A DNA stretch of 64,000 nucleotides from Corydoras sp. C115. Taxonomy: Eukaryota > Chordata > Actinopteri > Siluriformes > Callichthyidae. The DNA lies in contig JAFMOC010000009.1 of the NCBI GenBank assembly GCA_019802505.1, positions 9,733,501-9,797,500 of the forward strand, given 5' to 3'. Below are positions 1 through 12,808 of the stretch, in pieces. The notes under the pieces were generated by a model. The model was not told the origin of the DNA. It made no database searches and worked only from the letters and a program-made list of their open reading frames with translations. The position numbers and the translations under genes are program-made. Positions within the stretch are counted from its first letter, which is position 1. Every line of letters begins with the position of its first letter.

Positions 1-3000
1 TTACCTCAAAAGCTTTCTATGCACTATTTATTCACCATTAATTAAAATGTTTGGAAACATACTACTACATTATTTACATTATATTACATTAAGATGTGCA
101 AGATATTTAACACAATGTTCTTGGCAAATGGAAGAGAACATTTTTTTAAGGACAAATCTGAACAAAGTTGCATCATTTCTTGATTGTAAATTCCAACCCC
201 CTTCATTCATTCCCATTGAAGCTGCGCACTGTGAAGCTCTCTGAGCAATAGACACTGTGTCTTCATATGCAAAGCTTAAAATCTAATTTCTGCTAACCTC
301 ACAGCAAGCTGTAGATCCTAGAGGTGAAATGAGGCATGCTCCGTGAACGCATGACCTGTCAACACATAATACCCACCGACAGCCTGCTGAGTTTGCGGTG
401 CATCCATCTTAATCTCGACCACAGTCTGCACACTCAGCTCCACCATGCTGGTTTGTCATACTGTATGATTGCTGGCTTTCTATTCTACAAACACCTTCCC
501 CCTGAATTTACATCTTTTGCATTATTTATCATTTTGTCTTTAAACCTGTGCAAATTCGCCTGAGGGTTCAGGACAAAAGTATTCTGATATGGAGTATGAG
601 TTTTAAAAACCAGAACTGATCAACTGAAATGCTGTGAAAGATTTAAATTAAAATATTATATCTATGTTAACTTCTCAATCCGAACCACCCCTTGCCCTGC
701 CTCTTGTTTTATCTTTGTTGCATTCTTATGTCTTGTAATTTCTTTTAAAAGTACTAAAACGAACTGATATAAGGTGGCATGGTTAAAGGAAAATGCTGGA
801 GCTAACCATCTCTGTCCAGAGTAAATTAAATTTAATCTGAAAAGAGCCATTAAGGGGGGAAAAAAATCTTAGTCATGAAATGGCTTTGCTTAACAACCCT
901 ACCATCCATGGCAACTGGGACTGGGACATATATCCAACCACAATGACATTCCAAAGCTGGACAGATTTTATATAGCCTTAGCTTGTGCAGGTGTAGCCAA
1001 GGCAACGGCATCCCTGAGGCATGCTAACGGTGGCGCACAAGACACCCTTTAACATTTGCACTAAGCATCAGCCACTATAAACATATCCAGGCCTTCTCAT
1101 GCGTCCAGCTGTGACTTATGGCTGTATTGTGACAGACTTTCTCCCTCAGACCCTCAGACTCACACCTGCTGCTGCTGGGGGAGAGGCAGAAACTGGAGGT
1201 CCATTGTGTGTGGTGGACAACTTGACTCATTATAATGGTGTTAAAACCACCATGAGTGTTTTTTTTTTTTTTTTTATCTTGCAGCTTTATTGACTTGTGT
1301 TTAATCAACATAAAATGATACCAGATCAGGATGGAATTAGGTGCCAGTGTAGTTCAGTATCTTATTCAAAAATTAAATACTGAAATCAAAGTGTTTCTCA
1401 GAGAAGGTGTTTGCTTGTCCCTTATCTTCGATCAGGCCATTTTGTGTTTGCTCTTGTCTTTGTTCCTTTCCTCAAATTCAAAAATGATTCTCTGAGTACC
1501 AAGCTGTTATTGACGGGGTCAGTGGGGCTTATTGATGGTAAAGATATTCGTTCTTTGCTTGCGTTAATGTTTGAATATGTTGGTGGGTGGTCAAAGTGTG
1601 AATTTATTACAATGAATTGCAACTGGAGCAGTAAAATGGTTTTAATTAAGCAAAGTGTGTATTAAAATTTTATTACAATACTGGTAAAATTTAAGTATAA
1701 GAAATACAGTACCGTTACATTTGGTTTGTAGTGCTGGCTCATCTCTTTTCCCCTCTGTCTGATTATCAGATGTATGTATTCTCCTTTACTCTACCCCCCC
1801 AGCCAATCCATCCCCTCATCCATTTTTAAAACAGCATTTGAGATCATCTTTGTGATATTTTGTGCCAGTGTTGCTGAATCATTTGGCTAATTTGAAAGGA
1901 ATCCTACCAGGTTTTTATTTAACCCTGCAAATGGCTCCAGGGTGGAGACTACTCAAACAGCGTTGCCCCTGACTCTGATTAAGCCAATGTTCACCCTTGA
2001 CCATGCACTCCAGTTTACTTCCACCTGAATTTGAGAATTGATAAGGGGAACATCCTGACGGGTGATAACACACAGACCTGCTCTTGTTCTCTTCCAGAGC
2101 AGTATGTCAGTATTTGCTCATCCCACCCAGTCACAAGCAACGAACAGCACGGTCAGTCACACCAAAGCATGGAGGTTTACTGAAGTTCATATGTGTGAGG
2201 CAAAACGCACACCTGCCCTCTCCCTGTGCTGATCATTAAATACTGATCAGAAAAATAATTAATTTGAGATTGAGTCAGAGATGGAAAACTTAAAAAAAAA
2301 AAGAAAAAACATTTCTTAGTTAGCAGTCAGTTCATCTGTTTCAGCTTAATTCACTGCTGGCCAGCTGAGTGAAAGAGTTACTGAGTAACCCAGGCTCATT
2401 TGCCATCATCAGCAGTCTCGCTCCAGCCGCTGACCTTAAATTGCCCCGGTACTAGCCTTTCTCACTCCGTCTGTCTGACTGTCTTTCCGTCTCCCTCTCT
2501 TTCTGTCACTGTTTCGATTGTTTTCAATTTTGGTGCTTTGCAAAATAAGAAACACACAGGAATGCGTTTGACCACTTTACTGTCTACTCCTCAGTAATGC
2601 AGACAGAATTGTTGCACAAAGATGTTTATTTTCATTCTGTACATATTCCAATGAATGTTTGTGGAAGATTCAGTCACCCAGGTCATTTGAATGTCTGTAA
2701 GATTTATGTCAACTGGACACAGGGTGTCAGCCTGAGAATGCTTTACCCCTTAACCTTCAGAAAGCAGTGCATCGTGATACCTTTAGGGGTACAAGTTTCA
2801 ATGCTGTAAATACTGTTTGGGGACCGGTATCTTTATTTTCTGTTGTTAAATGTTTTAGGACCCATGTGGTATAATAATTAGGCCTAGAAGGTGCATTTCA
2901 AATTGTATTTTGACAGACGGAAACAGACTCCTTTTTTATCTCTATTCCTCACTGTGAAAGGAGAGAGTTTAAGTTAAAATATTTCATGGACATGCATCAC

Positions 3001-5639
3001 TGACATTTATATATAATGATTTTAACATTCTCATGTACAAGCACATATCAAATGCACAAAAATTTGAAATTTGAAATTATATCCAAATGAACATCACCAA
3101 GTATCTAAAAAGATGCAGTGATGTTTGTGCACACAGTGTAGATTATTTCTTTTTACACTGCGGTAGGCTGAATAGGGGGAGAAGGTGACAAGGTTGAGGG
3201 GTTAGGCCCTCAAATGAACAGCTGAGTTATCTTATTTAGTCTGTATAAAAGCTGCCCTACTGTCATAACAAAGGGCCTGGACAGCAGGCCCCTTTGACAG
3301 ACAATAGGGAGTCAATGGCTCCAAAGAGCATCTTGAATACGCCGATTCACTGAAAAGGAGACTGTGCTTGAATGGGATGGAGGGATGCCTGTAACAAAGC
3401 TCAAATCCGAACTTAATTGGGGGCATCAATCAGATCACGACACAGGACTATAAGGTCTCTTGGCAGAACCTCTTCATAAGACTGCTTCCATTTCAATGGG
3501 GAAAAGGTGGATTTGGACTTTGTCAGCAATGTCCAAAAAATATTTTAGAGTGATGTCACACGTGCATCACCTTAAAAGATTAAACATCATAAACATATGA
3601 ACTAAAGTTCTGTAAGTAAAGCATGTAAGGCATGAAATACAAATGACTCCCCATGAAAACGAGCAATTAAGTATTTGCAATTAATTACCAGTTGTCAGTT
3701 CATAAAAATAATATAATGAATGCATTCACTAAGTTAAGTAATTCTTAGCTTATTACTAAAGCTAATAAAACTAGGCTTTTGAAGCACATTGTCTTAACTG
3801 TCTGTTGTCAGTTGGCCAACTACCAAGTTGTTCTGTTCCTAGAAGCAAATTCAGTATAATGGCTGTTTTGCGGGAGATACATAAGCCTAAGCCCAAGATT
3901 GCTATGTGCAATTCAATACAGTGCTTAAAGAAAGAACCCCATTACATAAATTCATTAATTTCTAGAAGTTAATAATGCTCCAAACTTCTGTTAATGCATT
4001 AAATATAACTTCTGTGATGCACGTACTTGCACTCTGTTTTAGTTTACGTATGAAAAATACACAACATGCAGTCCAGTAAATAAAATGGAATCTGGTGTTC
4101 ACAAGTCTAATGCAGAAGTTTGAACACAACTGTTGACCTTAAGTACAAAAACTTTATGTTGCAATGTAAATTAAAATATGACACTTTAAGACAATTTATA
4201 CAGGGCACATTGTATGTTTTTTATCCCATTGTGTCGACTTTAGTAAACTTTATTGATTTAATGTTATGTGCAGAAGCTTGTCTTGTAAAGGACATTTAAG
4301 CAGTGGTGTGTTAATCCTCCCAGAGGACTATGTTTAGCATTGAACTGCCGAATATTGACTGTGTTGTGTAAAATGTCAATTTGGTGTATTTCATTTAGAG
4401 CATACCATAGGAAATATTTTTAATTGTGTTTTTAATGATGTCACCAAAGTAAATTATAATCTGAAATCACATGACATTTTATTATGTTATTATTTTACAA
4501 CACAGGCTAATTTTAAACAATTTGGATTTATTTAGTTTCAAAATCTCTGTTGTGGAAATTGTGGTTTGAGAAAAAATGCCTTATTATTTTTGGGTTAAAT
4601 TCTAACTCTGGGTTAAGTTAAGCCAATCTCATGCAGTGCTTTGTGGTGGGAGCTGGTTTATTACCGCCAGTAGACAGATCTCACATGCGGCTTTCGAACC
4701 TGCACGTTCTTACCTCACATATAAAAGAAGAATGGAATGACTTTCCTCGGTGAAGCAAGCCTAACCAGATTTGGTCTAAGTCATGACCCTTTTCTTTGTT
4801 GTATTGTCTGCACATCATTTACAAAGCAGTGAATTTAGATTTCCTTAAATCCACAGCAAATCTGGCTTTGTTTTATATTCAAATGCGAACAGACAAGACT
4901 CTTTCCCACACAAACACCTGATGCAAAAGTAATTTTATAATTGAAATTTGATAATTTTTCTGACCACCATCTTAATTTTTGTTAGGATCAATACATTTTT
5001 TTTTTGTTGAGGGACTGCAGGCAACATGATTAAATATAGATGATCTAACAGTGTTTCTCTAAACGTAAAGCATGATATCAGGTATAAGCCCAGTTTAATC
5101 AGAATTTTAAATTAAATTAAATAAGATTTGTGGACATCCACTTATTTGCAGCAATTCTAACAGTAAATCACTTTGCTTATAGAACATGTGATTCACATCC
5201 AAGTATAGTTTCTCATTGTCTTTGATGTCGTTATAAGATAACCTTCATTTGTCTTCAACCTTGGGGGGGGGGATGTGCTAAGTATCAGTGTTGTCTGAAA
5301 CAAGGTAGATTTAATGAGTTAGGATTTCAAATATATTGTTGGAATGTGAAAAAAGCAAAGATTTTACTTTGTTTCTTATTGGCCCAAAAAAATGCATCAG
5401 TTTACGTTTATTGTTTAAATGATTAGCAAGGTGTTTGTTAATAACCAATAATGGAGTGGCAAAGAATGTAACCATGTGACCTCGTGTCTTGCAACTATCA
5501 AACAAATTAGGTCATGTAGGTTCTTGTAATTTACAAGAGTAACAACATACTGACTAATGAAATAAGAACAGTTTTAGTGGTTGACTCACATGTTTGGATC
5601 CTATTTGTAGGCCTGGTTAGAAATGTGACATAAGGAAAG
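1..5639. other. Gene-free AT-rich DNA
   Basis: No coding region is supported. Open frames are all under 90 codons and many use non-ATG starts. Two pyrimidine-rich tracts ending in CAG (1261-1284 and 2082-2097) look like 3' splice sites. The second opens a 44-codon stop-free run (see findings). No repeat family was recognised. I see nothing else that explains the segment. Confidence 0.6.
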
Positions 5640-5930
5640 TTTGTGATAAACCCTCCCTGGTTGTGTTGGGCCCTCTGAAGCGGAAGAACATCCATTAATT
5701 ACACAGTGAGCTTAGAGTGCTAAGAGAGGGAACAGGTGCTGTTCATCTCTGTCTGAGTGAACACCATGCCCTCACTGCCCCCTCACCTCTCCATTCAGAA
5801 TTAGATTGATCAAATTTCTTAGAGATTGCATCCAGCTGCCAATTCTGCTTCATCACTCCTATTTGTGATCAAATTTAGAGGAGTCAATTGGTTCTATCAA
5901 TTTTCACAAATGCTGGGAGTCATGTTTTAT
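5640..5930. other. Candidate conserved non-coding island
   Basis: This block is less AT-rich and more complex than its surroundings. It contains homeodomain-like words (CCATTAATTACAC near 5693, TTAGATTGATCAAATTT near 5802), an E-box-like CAGGTG, and a second TGATCAAATTT near 5866. No open frame or repeat homology is seen. Reading it as an enhancer-like element is inference from composition alone. Confidence 0.25.
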
Positions 5931-6468
5931 GGCAAAGGAACTATTTGTGAAGTGTGAGTAACATTTTGGAAGTGAAAATATAATGAAGCGTACTGAAGCT
6001 AGATGAATGGTGAGGTGGCTGAATCAGATTTGGCATTGGGTATGGAGGGTATGAAGTGAAGGAATGAAGAAAATATGTCCGAGTAGGTAAACTATGGCTT
6101 TAAACATCTAGTAAGACAAAGCAATTTCAACATTTGTCTTTTTATTATGTTTGATTTTGTGCATTGTTAAAACCAGCTGGAGTCAATTTAAGTGAATCAT
6201 TTAAATTTTCTTCTCCTGAGGCCTGGAGTCTCCATTTTCGGTAACTGAAACCTAACAAGATCAATTTAGAACATGTGCTTGTTTGCTCTCCCTCTCTGTC
6301 TCTTGGAGAGATTTGGGAATTTGAAGAGTGGCACTTTGACTAGTGAGCTAAAGGAATGAGTTGCCACTTTTACAGGCTTCGTGGTTAGACAGTCAGGGCC
6401 AAATTTCCCTCCTTACCACATCGTGCCATTGTTTATAATCCAAAATGTGACACATTCTGCTCCCACAA

Positions 6469-6500
6469 ACACACACACACACACACACATACATATATAT
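6469..6500. repeat. (AC)n/(AT)n microsatellite
   Basis: About ten AC units are followed by a short ACATATATAT run. It is a simple sequence repeat with no larger repeat around it. The reading frame running through it on the minus strand is an artefact of the repeat. Confidence 0.9.
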
Positions 6501-6837
6501 TCAAATTGCTTTAAGTGAGATGTCTGACTTAAGGCAGTATGAATGGAATGTTTTAAGCAGTACATTAAGTGTTGCTTTGGCTTTGCAGTCCAAGACACAA
6601 TTTTTCAAGTTGTGATGTTGGAAAACTGGTCTCTTTTAAAGATTTGCACATCTTTATTGGACTAAAGCCATATATAAGAATGCAACCTACTTTAATTGTG
6701 GTTCCCTGGTCATTACTTGTATAAACAAAATAATGAATTTAATAGTAATACATCTCAAGTGTGTTTGAAATCCTATGAGACAAACATATTATTGATCATT
6801 CCCACCCTTATATTCTGCTACATACACTCTGTGAGCT

Positions 6838-7175
6838 TTTTAAAAGATTGATCACAATCTCTTCCCCCATTAGATCATAGCTCTGGAATCCCCAGTGGAA
6901 TTGGAGTTCTGTGCATACGCGCCATGTTTAGCCTCCAATTAAAATGCTACAGTGGCACAAAGGTTCAAAGCAATGGTCCCTTGTTCCTTTTCCAACCCAA
7001 CAAACAATGAGGTTAGAAATACTAACCCAAACCCTGTGCTTGCCCCATAAATAGGCGAGTGAGGAGGTGGGAGGCCTATGATCAGGCGAAAGATTAAGAT
7101 ACCATCAGTGAGGTGCCAGTGGGGATCAGGATGGAATCTGTGCCAGGAGCAAAGCCTCAGAGGTGCCACTCATAG
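6838..7175. other. Candidate conserved non-coding island
   Basis: Relative to the flanks this is a GC-richer block with TTGATCACAATC, CCAATTAAAATG, a Sox/forkhead-like AACAAACAATG near 7000 and CCATAAATAGG near 7046. A 76-codon minus-strand frame crosses it, but its product resembles no known family and it lacks coding context. An enhancer-like CNE is the more likely reading. Confidence 0.25.
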
Positions 7176-8040
7176 ACGCAGATGTGATGGACATATCATG
7201 TAGATGGCTGCGTACTGTGCTACGTTTCAACCTAGAACTATTTTTAGGATGGGGTGTAAAATATATTGAGAAGGGTCGGGTATATTATAAAAACCTTTTA
7301 TATATAGTACACATACAGAATGTTTACCACATTGACTGTAAACTTTTTTTTTTTTATTAAGTAAAGTAGTCAGTAGTCAGATCCATTACATTATCAGATC
7401 CCACTGCTACCTACCGATGTAAAACTAAGCTAGGCTAGGCTAGCTACTTCAATACAGTTTTTTTGCCCCTGGAGGTGAAGAATTTAAAAACTGATCTGTA
7501 GGTTAATCAAAAAAACAAAAAAAACAATGTGATGTGTAAAGCTAAGCAGAAGTATGTGTTTTGTCTGCTTTAGCTTAGCCTTTAGCCACATATGCTCACA
7601 CCTCCCCATTTTTTGTTTGGCTGAATACTTTGATGTATATCAAAGGCAAAAACATGCACTTAAACATTTTGTAGGACCACACATGCCAGCCTTGTGCACT
7701 GGATGTATTTATTCTGCCACTTCAACCACACCACTGGCCTATTTTACGTGCCATCACCTAATCCAGTCTTCAGTCCTTGCCTTGAAGAAATCAGGAACTT
7801 CAAGTAAACAAACAAGATAGTTGGGCAGGAAATAATGAGAACAAGATGTCTTAATAACCACCAAACTCTAGTGACAAAGGCCTCGTCATGCTTCACTGGG
7901 GTCTAGCTTCTAATCTGGTGGTCTTTTGAGCATGAGACATTGGTTTGTTGTTCTTCATAAGGGAGAGCTAGGCACTAAACAGCTGCAAGAGCTGCTGGCG
8001 ACAGGTCCGGCTGGAGAGATGACTCTAATCCTAATCATGC
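7176..8040. other. Gene-free unique DNA
   Basis: No coding, RNA or repeat feature was recognised. An 88-codon plus-strand frame (7554-7820) has an AT-driven composition and no family signature. A short AGGCTAGGCTAGCTA tandem lies near 7434. Confidence 0.5.
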
Positions 8041-8330
8041 TAGAGAATGTTGTCTGGGTCACATGACCTTTTGCTAGCTGTGATACAGAGGATCATGATC
8101 AGGGTTTATCAAGAGAAAGGTGCCAGCCCCGGCGTCCCGGATGCCTGACTGTATAGCCATGACTCATCGGGTCAGTAATAGGCAAGAATACACATGGTGA
8201 AAGCAACGTACCATCACATAGAGATGTATACCCGGCTTTGCACATATCACTGGATTTAATAAGGACGGATGCCTCTTCTGTCTGCCCCCGGCTCAGCTGA
8301 CAGCATTCTGTGCGAGAGTGAAGGGTTCAT
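8041..8330. other. Candidate conserved non-coding island
   Basis: This complex, GC-richer block includes several CpGs (for example CCCCGGCGTCCCGGATG near 8127), GGGTCACATGACC near 8056, TGACTCATCGGGTCAG near 8160 and GCTCAGCTGACAGC near 8292. The words resemble bHLH, AP-1 and Meis sites. No open frame supports an exon. The regulatory reading is inference. Confidence 0.25.
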
Positions 8331-8937
8331 TTGGTTACAAATGTAACTGTCAGTTTGAATAGAAAAAAATACACTTTTTTAAAGAATGAATGCAGCTGTT
8401 CTTAAACAGTAAACATGAGGACTCTCATTATAAAGTGGCTTGTTGTGAGTGTTGGTAGGGCATTTTTTGAATTGGACAAAAAAAAAAAGCCTTTTCAACA
8501 AGAGGACTCGTTTTTGTTTCTGGTGAAAGGCTATTCAAGGCGTTCTAATCCTGTTAACAAGATCCCTGACTGTGGGTGTCTGGGAAGTTGGATCAATATC
8601 AAATTCTCCCTTTTCACCCTTTTCCTCAGGTGACTGATAGGCCTGCTTAAGAGGCTCTGACAAGGAGTTAGAAATTTCTCTGACTGTTGTTGTAGCTTTA
8701 AATGGCTTTGATTTGCTTAATTGTATTTGACTGTCAAAATGAAATGCCAACTGTTTTTCCAAAAATATGTGGACATTTAAACATTTCAAATTATATGTTT
8801 TGTAAATCCCTGACTCTATCAGCTGTTCTGGTCAAGTGTTTTCTAATGTATCTATTATTAATGTTTATGTTCTAAGCAATTAAGAATTCTCTTTAATTAA
8901 TTAACTCTTTAATACCTGTCATAATACTTACAGATTT

Positions 8938-9120
8938 GATTAGATTCAACTTTATTGTCATTATACAGAGTTCAGGTACGATGTATAGGCCAATAAAATG
9001 CAGTTAGCACCTAACCCAAAGTGCCAAAATAGTGTTCCTATTTATAATGTACATTTAATAAATTGCAGTTATGAATATAAAAGACAATTATAAAATGTAA
9101 GCATTATATATAAATCATGG
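8938..9120 (+). repeat. Dispersed teleost repeat, class uncertain
   Basis: The phrase TTCAACTTTATTGTCATTA followed by AAATGCAGTTAGCACCTAAC resembles a repeat I know from many fish genomes, thought to be the end of an interspersed transposable element. No coding part and no terminal repeats are seen. The right border is vague because the sequence fades into AT-rich DNA. Orientation is arbitrary. Confidence 0.5.
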
Positions 9121-9227
9121 GTGTTATATCATGTTATAAAAAAAAATGAAACAGTTCAACTTTTAAAGATTTTGGCCAAAATCTACACCTCTGTATTTAT
9201 GTATTAAATGAACCGTATAAACTCATA

Positions 9228-9335
9228 GCCCTGTCTTGGCTGTATCTGCCCAGTGCCCGAAACGTTTTCCCCTGGATGGGTATGGGACTTCCCCTCAACC
9301 CCAGTAGAGGATTAAGCAGAAGATAATGAAAAGAT
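9228..9335 (+). repeat. Truncated 3' tail of tRNA-like SINE repeat
   Basis: The block TGTATCTGCCCAGTGCC ... CCCCTGGATGGG ... GGATTAAGCAGAAGATAATG aligns by eye with the 3' third of the full copy at 52229-52586. The A and B boxes and the middle are missing, so it is a truncated fragment. Confidence 0.75.
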
Positions 9336-12300
9336 ATAAAGTCAATGCTTTATCTCTCTCCTTTTTTTATATTGATGGACTTGCATGACCATCATTTTGA
9401 AAAATAAAGCTGTTTTTAATCGTTGTTTTATGCGCATACCTGGCATTCTTGGATTTTCAACATCTCCATCATGACTAACTCCATATGATTTAGTACACAA
9501 AACCTTTGACAAATATAACTTAGTTCAGACAGTGTCGGAATACTCCCAATTAAATTACAGTGGCTGTAACCTGATGCTCTTCGTCTTGACTGGTGTGGCC
9601 GGATAACTTAAGGCCCTTGGTGTAGCCCTGCACTCTTGAATTTCTGGTGACTAATGTACCAGTAAATGATTCACCGTCTAAGAAAGGGGCTGAACCGAGC
9701 CAAGTGGAACTTAATTACCTTTGACGAAGATTATGAAGTTTAGAACTAGGATTGTGAATAACAAGTGCATTGATTGTCTAGCATTAGTCGTTTGGTCAGA
9801 GGAGAAGACAATGCAAACCAGATGCATCAGCACAAGTCTATTTTTGAAGCACCATGAGTAATTGTGCATTACTGGCAATCAGGTGACGCCAACAGCCCAT
9901 ATATTGTTTATATCATCGTGTGGATCCCCTATGTCATTGGGTTGGGATGACACACAGTCATGGAGAAGTGATTAGTTTGGCATTCATATTGTCTTCTGGA
10001 CAGAAGAACTCACATGGAGTCTGGGGATGGTTCTCTATTTGATGCAACTGGGTGAAATCTTATTTTAAAAGCAAGCAAGACACTTCATGTGTGAGTAATT
10101 GCTATGAAATTCTTATGACTGAAATGAGAGGAACAAAATGATCCTACCTTTTCTTTAAGTTTTTTTTCTACATAATAAAATGCAGTGAATGTCTTTACTG
10201 GTTTTTGGTCTTTAGGGTGCAAATTTACCAAGTAACGTTTTTCCCCCCGACTGGATATATATAATGGAAAATTTGCCTGCAACACTGCAGGACCTGCATT
10301 TTGGCAATACTCCTTAAATTGCCCCTGACACTTCCACAGAAGCTTTGGCTTGGATAATTGTTCTGCTTATTTTTATCTGTCCTTTCCCTCCCATTTCCTT
10401 TCAGCACTGAACAGAGGAGCATTTTCCCCCTAAAGCCAGCTAGAGCCGCATTTAAAAACATATACAACATGTGGGCTAATTTTCACATCTGTTCAAGTGC
10501 AAGTCTTAAAACAACAATCACTTAAGATAACAAGACTATATAAATTACAGCAGCAATGAATTTAAACTAGCAAAGCTCTTAAACCCTCGATATTATGAGT
10601 GTTCCTAATTCTCAGGTCAATAAAACCCAGTTAGTGACTTGGATAATGTGGAATAGATACAACTTTTGGCTATAATATAATGTGCAGGTAAACAGTGATG
10701 GTGTTTTATTTGGCTCTTTTATGGTCTTTCTTTAGAGGCTCCCCAGTGGCCAGTCTGTTTGCTGAGTTTCATCAAATTGATAATATTTAATTTATTACAT
10801 TACAGTTTAAAGTAGGGGTAACTCATAGGAGTTAAACGGACAAAATTATTCATGCTGATGTCACATTAATTTTTTATTTTATTTATTTATTTATTTTTGC
10901 TCTCTATAATCCACCTGACCTGTATGTATTTGAGTTGTGAGAGGATGCCCAAGCAATACTATGTGATTGCCACAATTAATTTATTTGTGCAAACATTATG
11001 ACCATCTTATTAAACTGTTACCTGTGTCCTTCATACTTAAATCCACTAAAAAATGTAATGAAAATTCTGTGATGTATCAAGAAGTAGGTGGTCTTAGATA
11101 AATTTATAGGTTGCAAGACCATTATCAGGTTCCCTTATGGAATCATCATCCTTTCTATTTCATCTTGTCCAGTGACAGCACCCTCGGGCACGTTCTCTCT
11201 GTTTTCCAGGGGTCTAAGGGGTCACCTATGTTTTGACTAGCAAGTGTCCATCCTAAACCCCTCCTGATATTGCTCAAAGTAAATAGCCCTGCTAAAGCTT
11301 ATCTCATCCTAAGTGTGTTCATCCTGGTCTCTTGAGAGTGGCACAGTGTTGGGTGTTTAAAGCGTCCAATTGTTATAGTCGTAAACTGAATTCTTCTAGG
11401 TAGTCTTCTGGAATGCATGCTGGAAATTGCACTTGTGGTAAACATTCTTCCACTCTTTTTAAGAGTTTTTCCCTACGCAGCACCCACATTATTATCACAG
11501 GCCTGGGGAGCGAGTGATGGACTGTGGGAAATGTGGTTTGACGAATGTTAAGTTGCATCGGGGAAAACACGCCACTGCTGCCTTTGTCACTGTTGTTATT
11601 TTGAGGAAAAACAATTAAGTTGCTTAAACAAAATTTACTGTTGGGAGGAGAAATGCGGTATTTCTAATAATCAGAAGACTTCTGTTGAGTTCATGGAATG
11701 TCACCTAACATATCTATGGGTGGTCCTAGATATGGACCAATTGAGGCTGGCAAGTCCAGTGGAGCTTGGTTTCTAACCCGAAGTATAAGCCTAATGCATA
11801 TCCTTTGCTGAATAGCTGTCCCTCTGGGCCTTGTTTTTCTACATTAACACATTCCCTCATGACACCCCTTTCGCCACTGTCATTTCCATCCATCCAAAAC
11901 CACCCAAGATGCTGAAACAGAATCACATGGATATGTCCCTGGGCCACAACTAGCAAAAAGTTTGTTTTGGGTTCTACCTTCTGCTTCCTTTACTCCTCTT
12001 TTGTGGATGGTCTCCCTTTTGTGTCTCTGCTTTATGGGATTCCAGTCGATCTGTTTTGGGCCTGCAGGCACATCGTCAGACATGACTGGTTTGTCATGAA
12101 GTAGGTTTGTGAGATGTCCAGGTGAGAGGGTGAGTGTTTGGATGTGCAGCTTAGTCTCTGGTGGGTCAGTCCCAGGTTGCTCCTCCGCAGCATGTTAAGA
12201 CCTAGAAAAACCTGAGGGTTTCTTTAGTTTGTCAGTGACGGTCTGACATGGAGTCTGATCAATGACTTCAGCTTTAATCCTTTGGCCCTGTGTTACATTT

Positions 12301-12721
12301 TAGATTCAAACTCGTGTTTATTTTTAGAAAGCATAGAAAAATGTTAGGATCTATAATTTATACTGATATTAATAGTAACAGTTTTAATACACAATTTGCT
12401 GTAGGAAAATATTTTTCTGTGCTGTATTTATTTACAAAGTTGTGATTTTATATAGATTGTGAGTCTTTAAATGTAGAATGATTTCTGATATAGTGTAACT
12501 TTATTGTACATTTTTATTTTTTATTTAGAGAAATTGAAATTAATTTTAATTAAGATATGACTGCATTTATTTTTATAGTGCTTTAAAACATCTTGTTATA
12601 AAAAACAATGGCACAGCACAATTGATTCCTACACATAGTTTTGCAGTTATGACTTTTTATCCAACCTGTGTGGATTTAGATTATAAAGATCATAAATGGA
12701 GAGATATTTATGTATGAAGAG

Positions 12722-12725
<4 letters not shown>
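9336..12725. other. Gene-free unique DNA
   Basis: No gene is supported. A (TTTA)n stretch lies at 10878-10896. The part near 11160-11570 is GC-richer and contains TTTTCCAGGGG (acceptor-like) and several short frames on the minus strand (65-76 codons), none with family signatures. The remainder is AT-rich single-copy sequence as far as can be seen. Confidence 0.5.

Positions 12726-12805
<80 letters not shown>
12726..12805. repeat. (TA)n microsatellite, about 80 bp
   Basis: This is an uninterrupted alternating TA tract followed by a short (TTTA)n run. The Tyr-Ile repeat frame crossing it is an artefact. Tracts like this are length-polymorphic and prone to assembly error. Confidence 0.95.

Positions 12806-12808
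<3 letters not shown>

Noticed and set aside
1261..1284. Strong 3' splice site (T-run followed by TTGCAG)
   Set aside because: Downstream sequence closes quickly in all frames and there is no matching donor. Similar chance sites occur at 15345-15359, 28851-28868 and 47943-47962.
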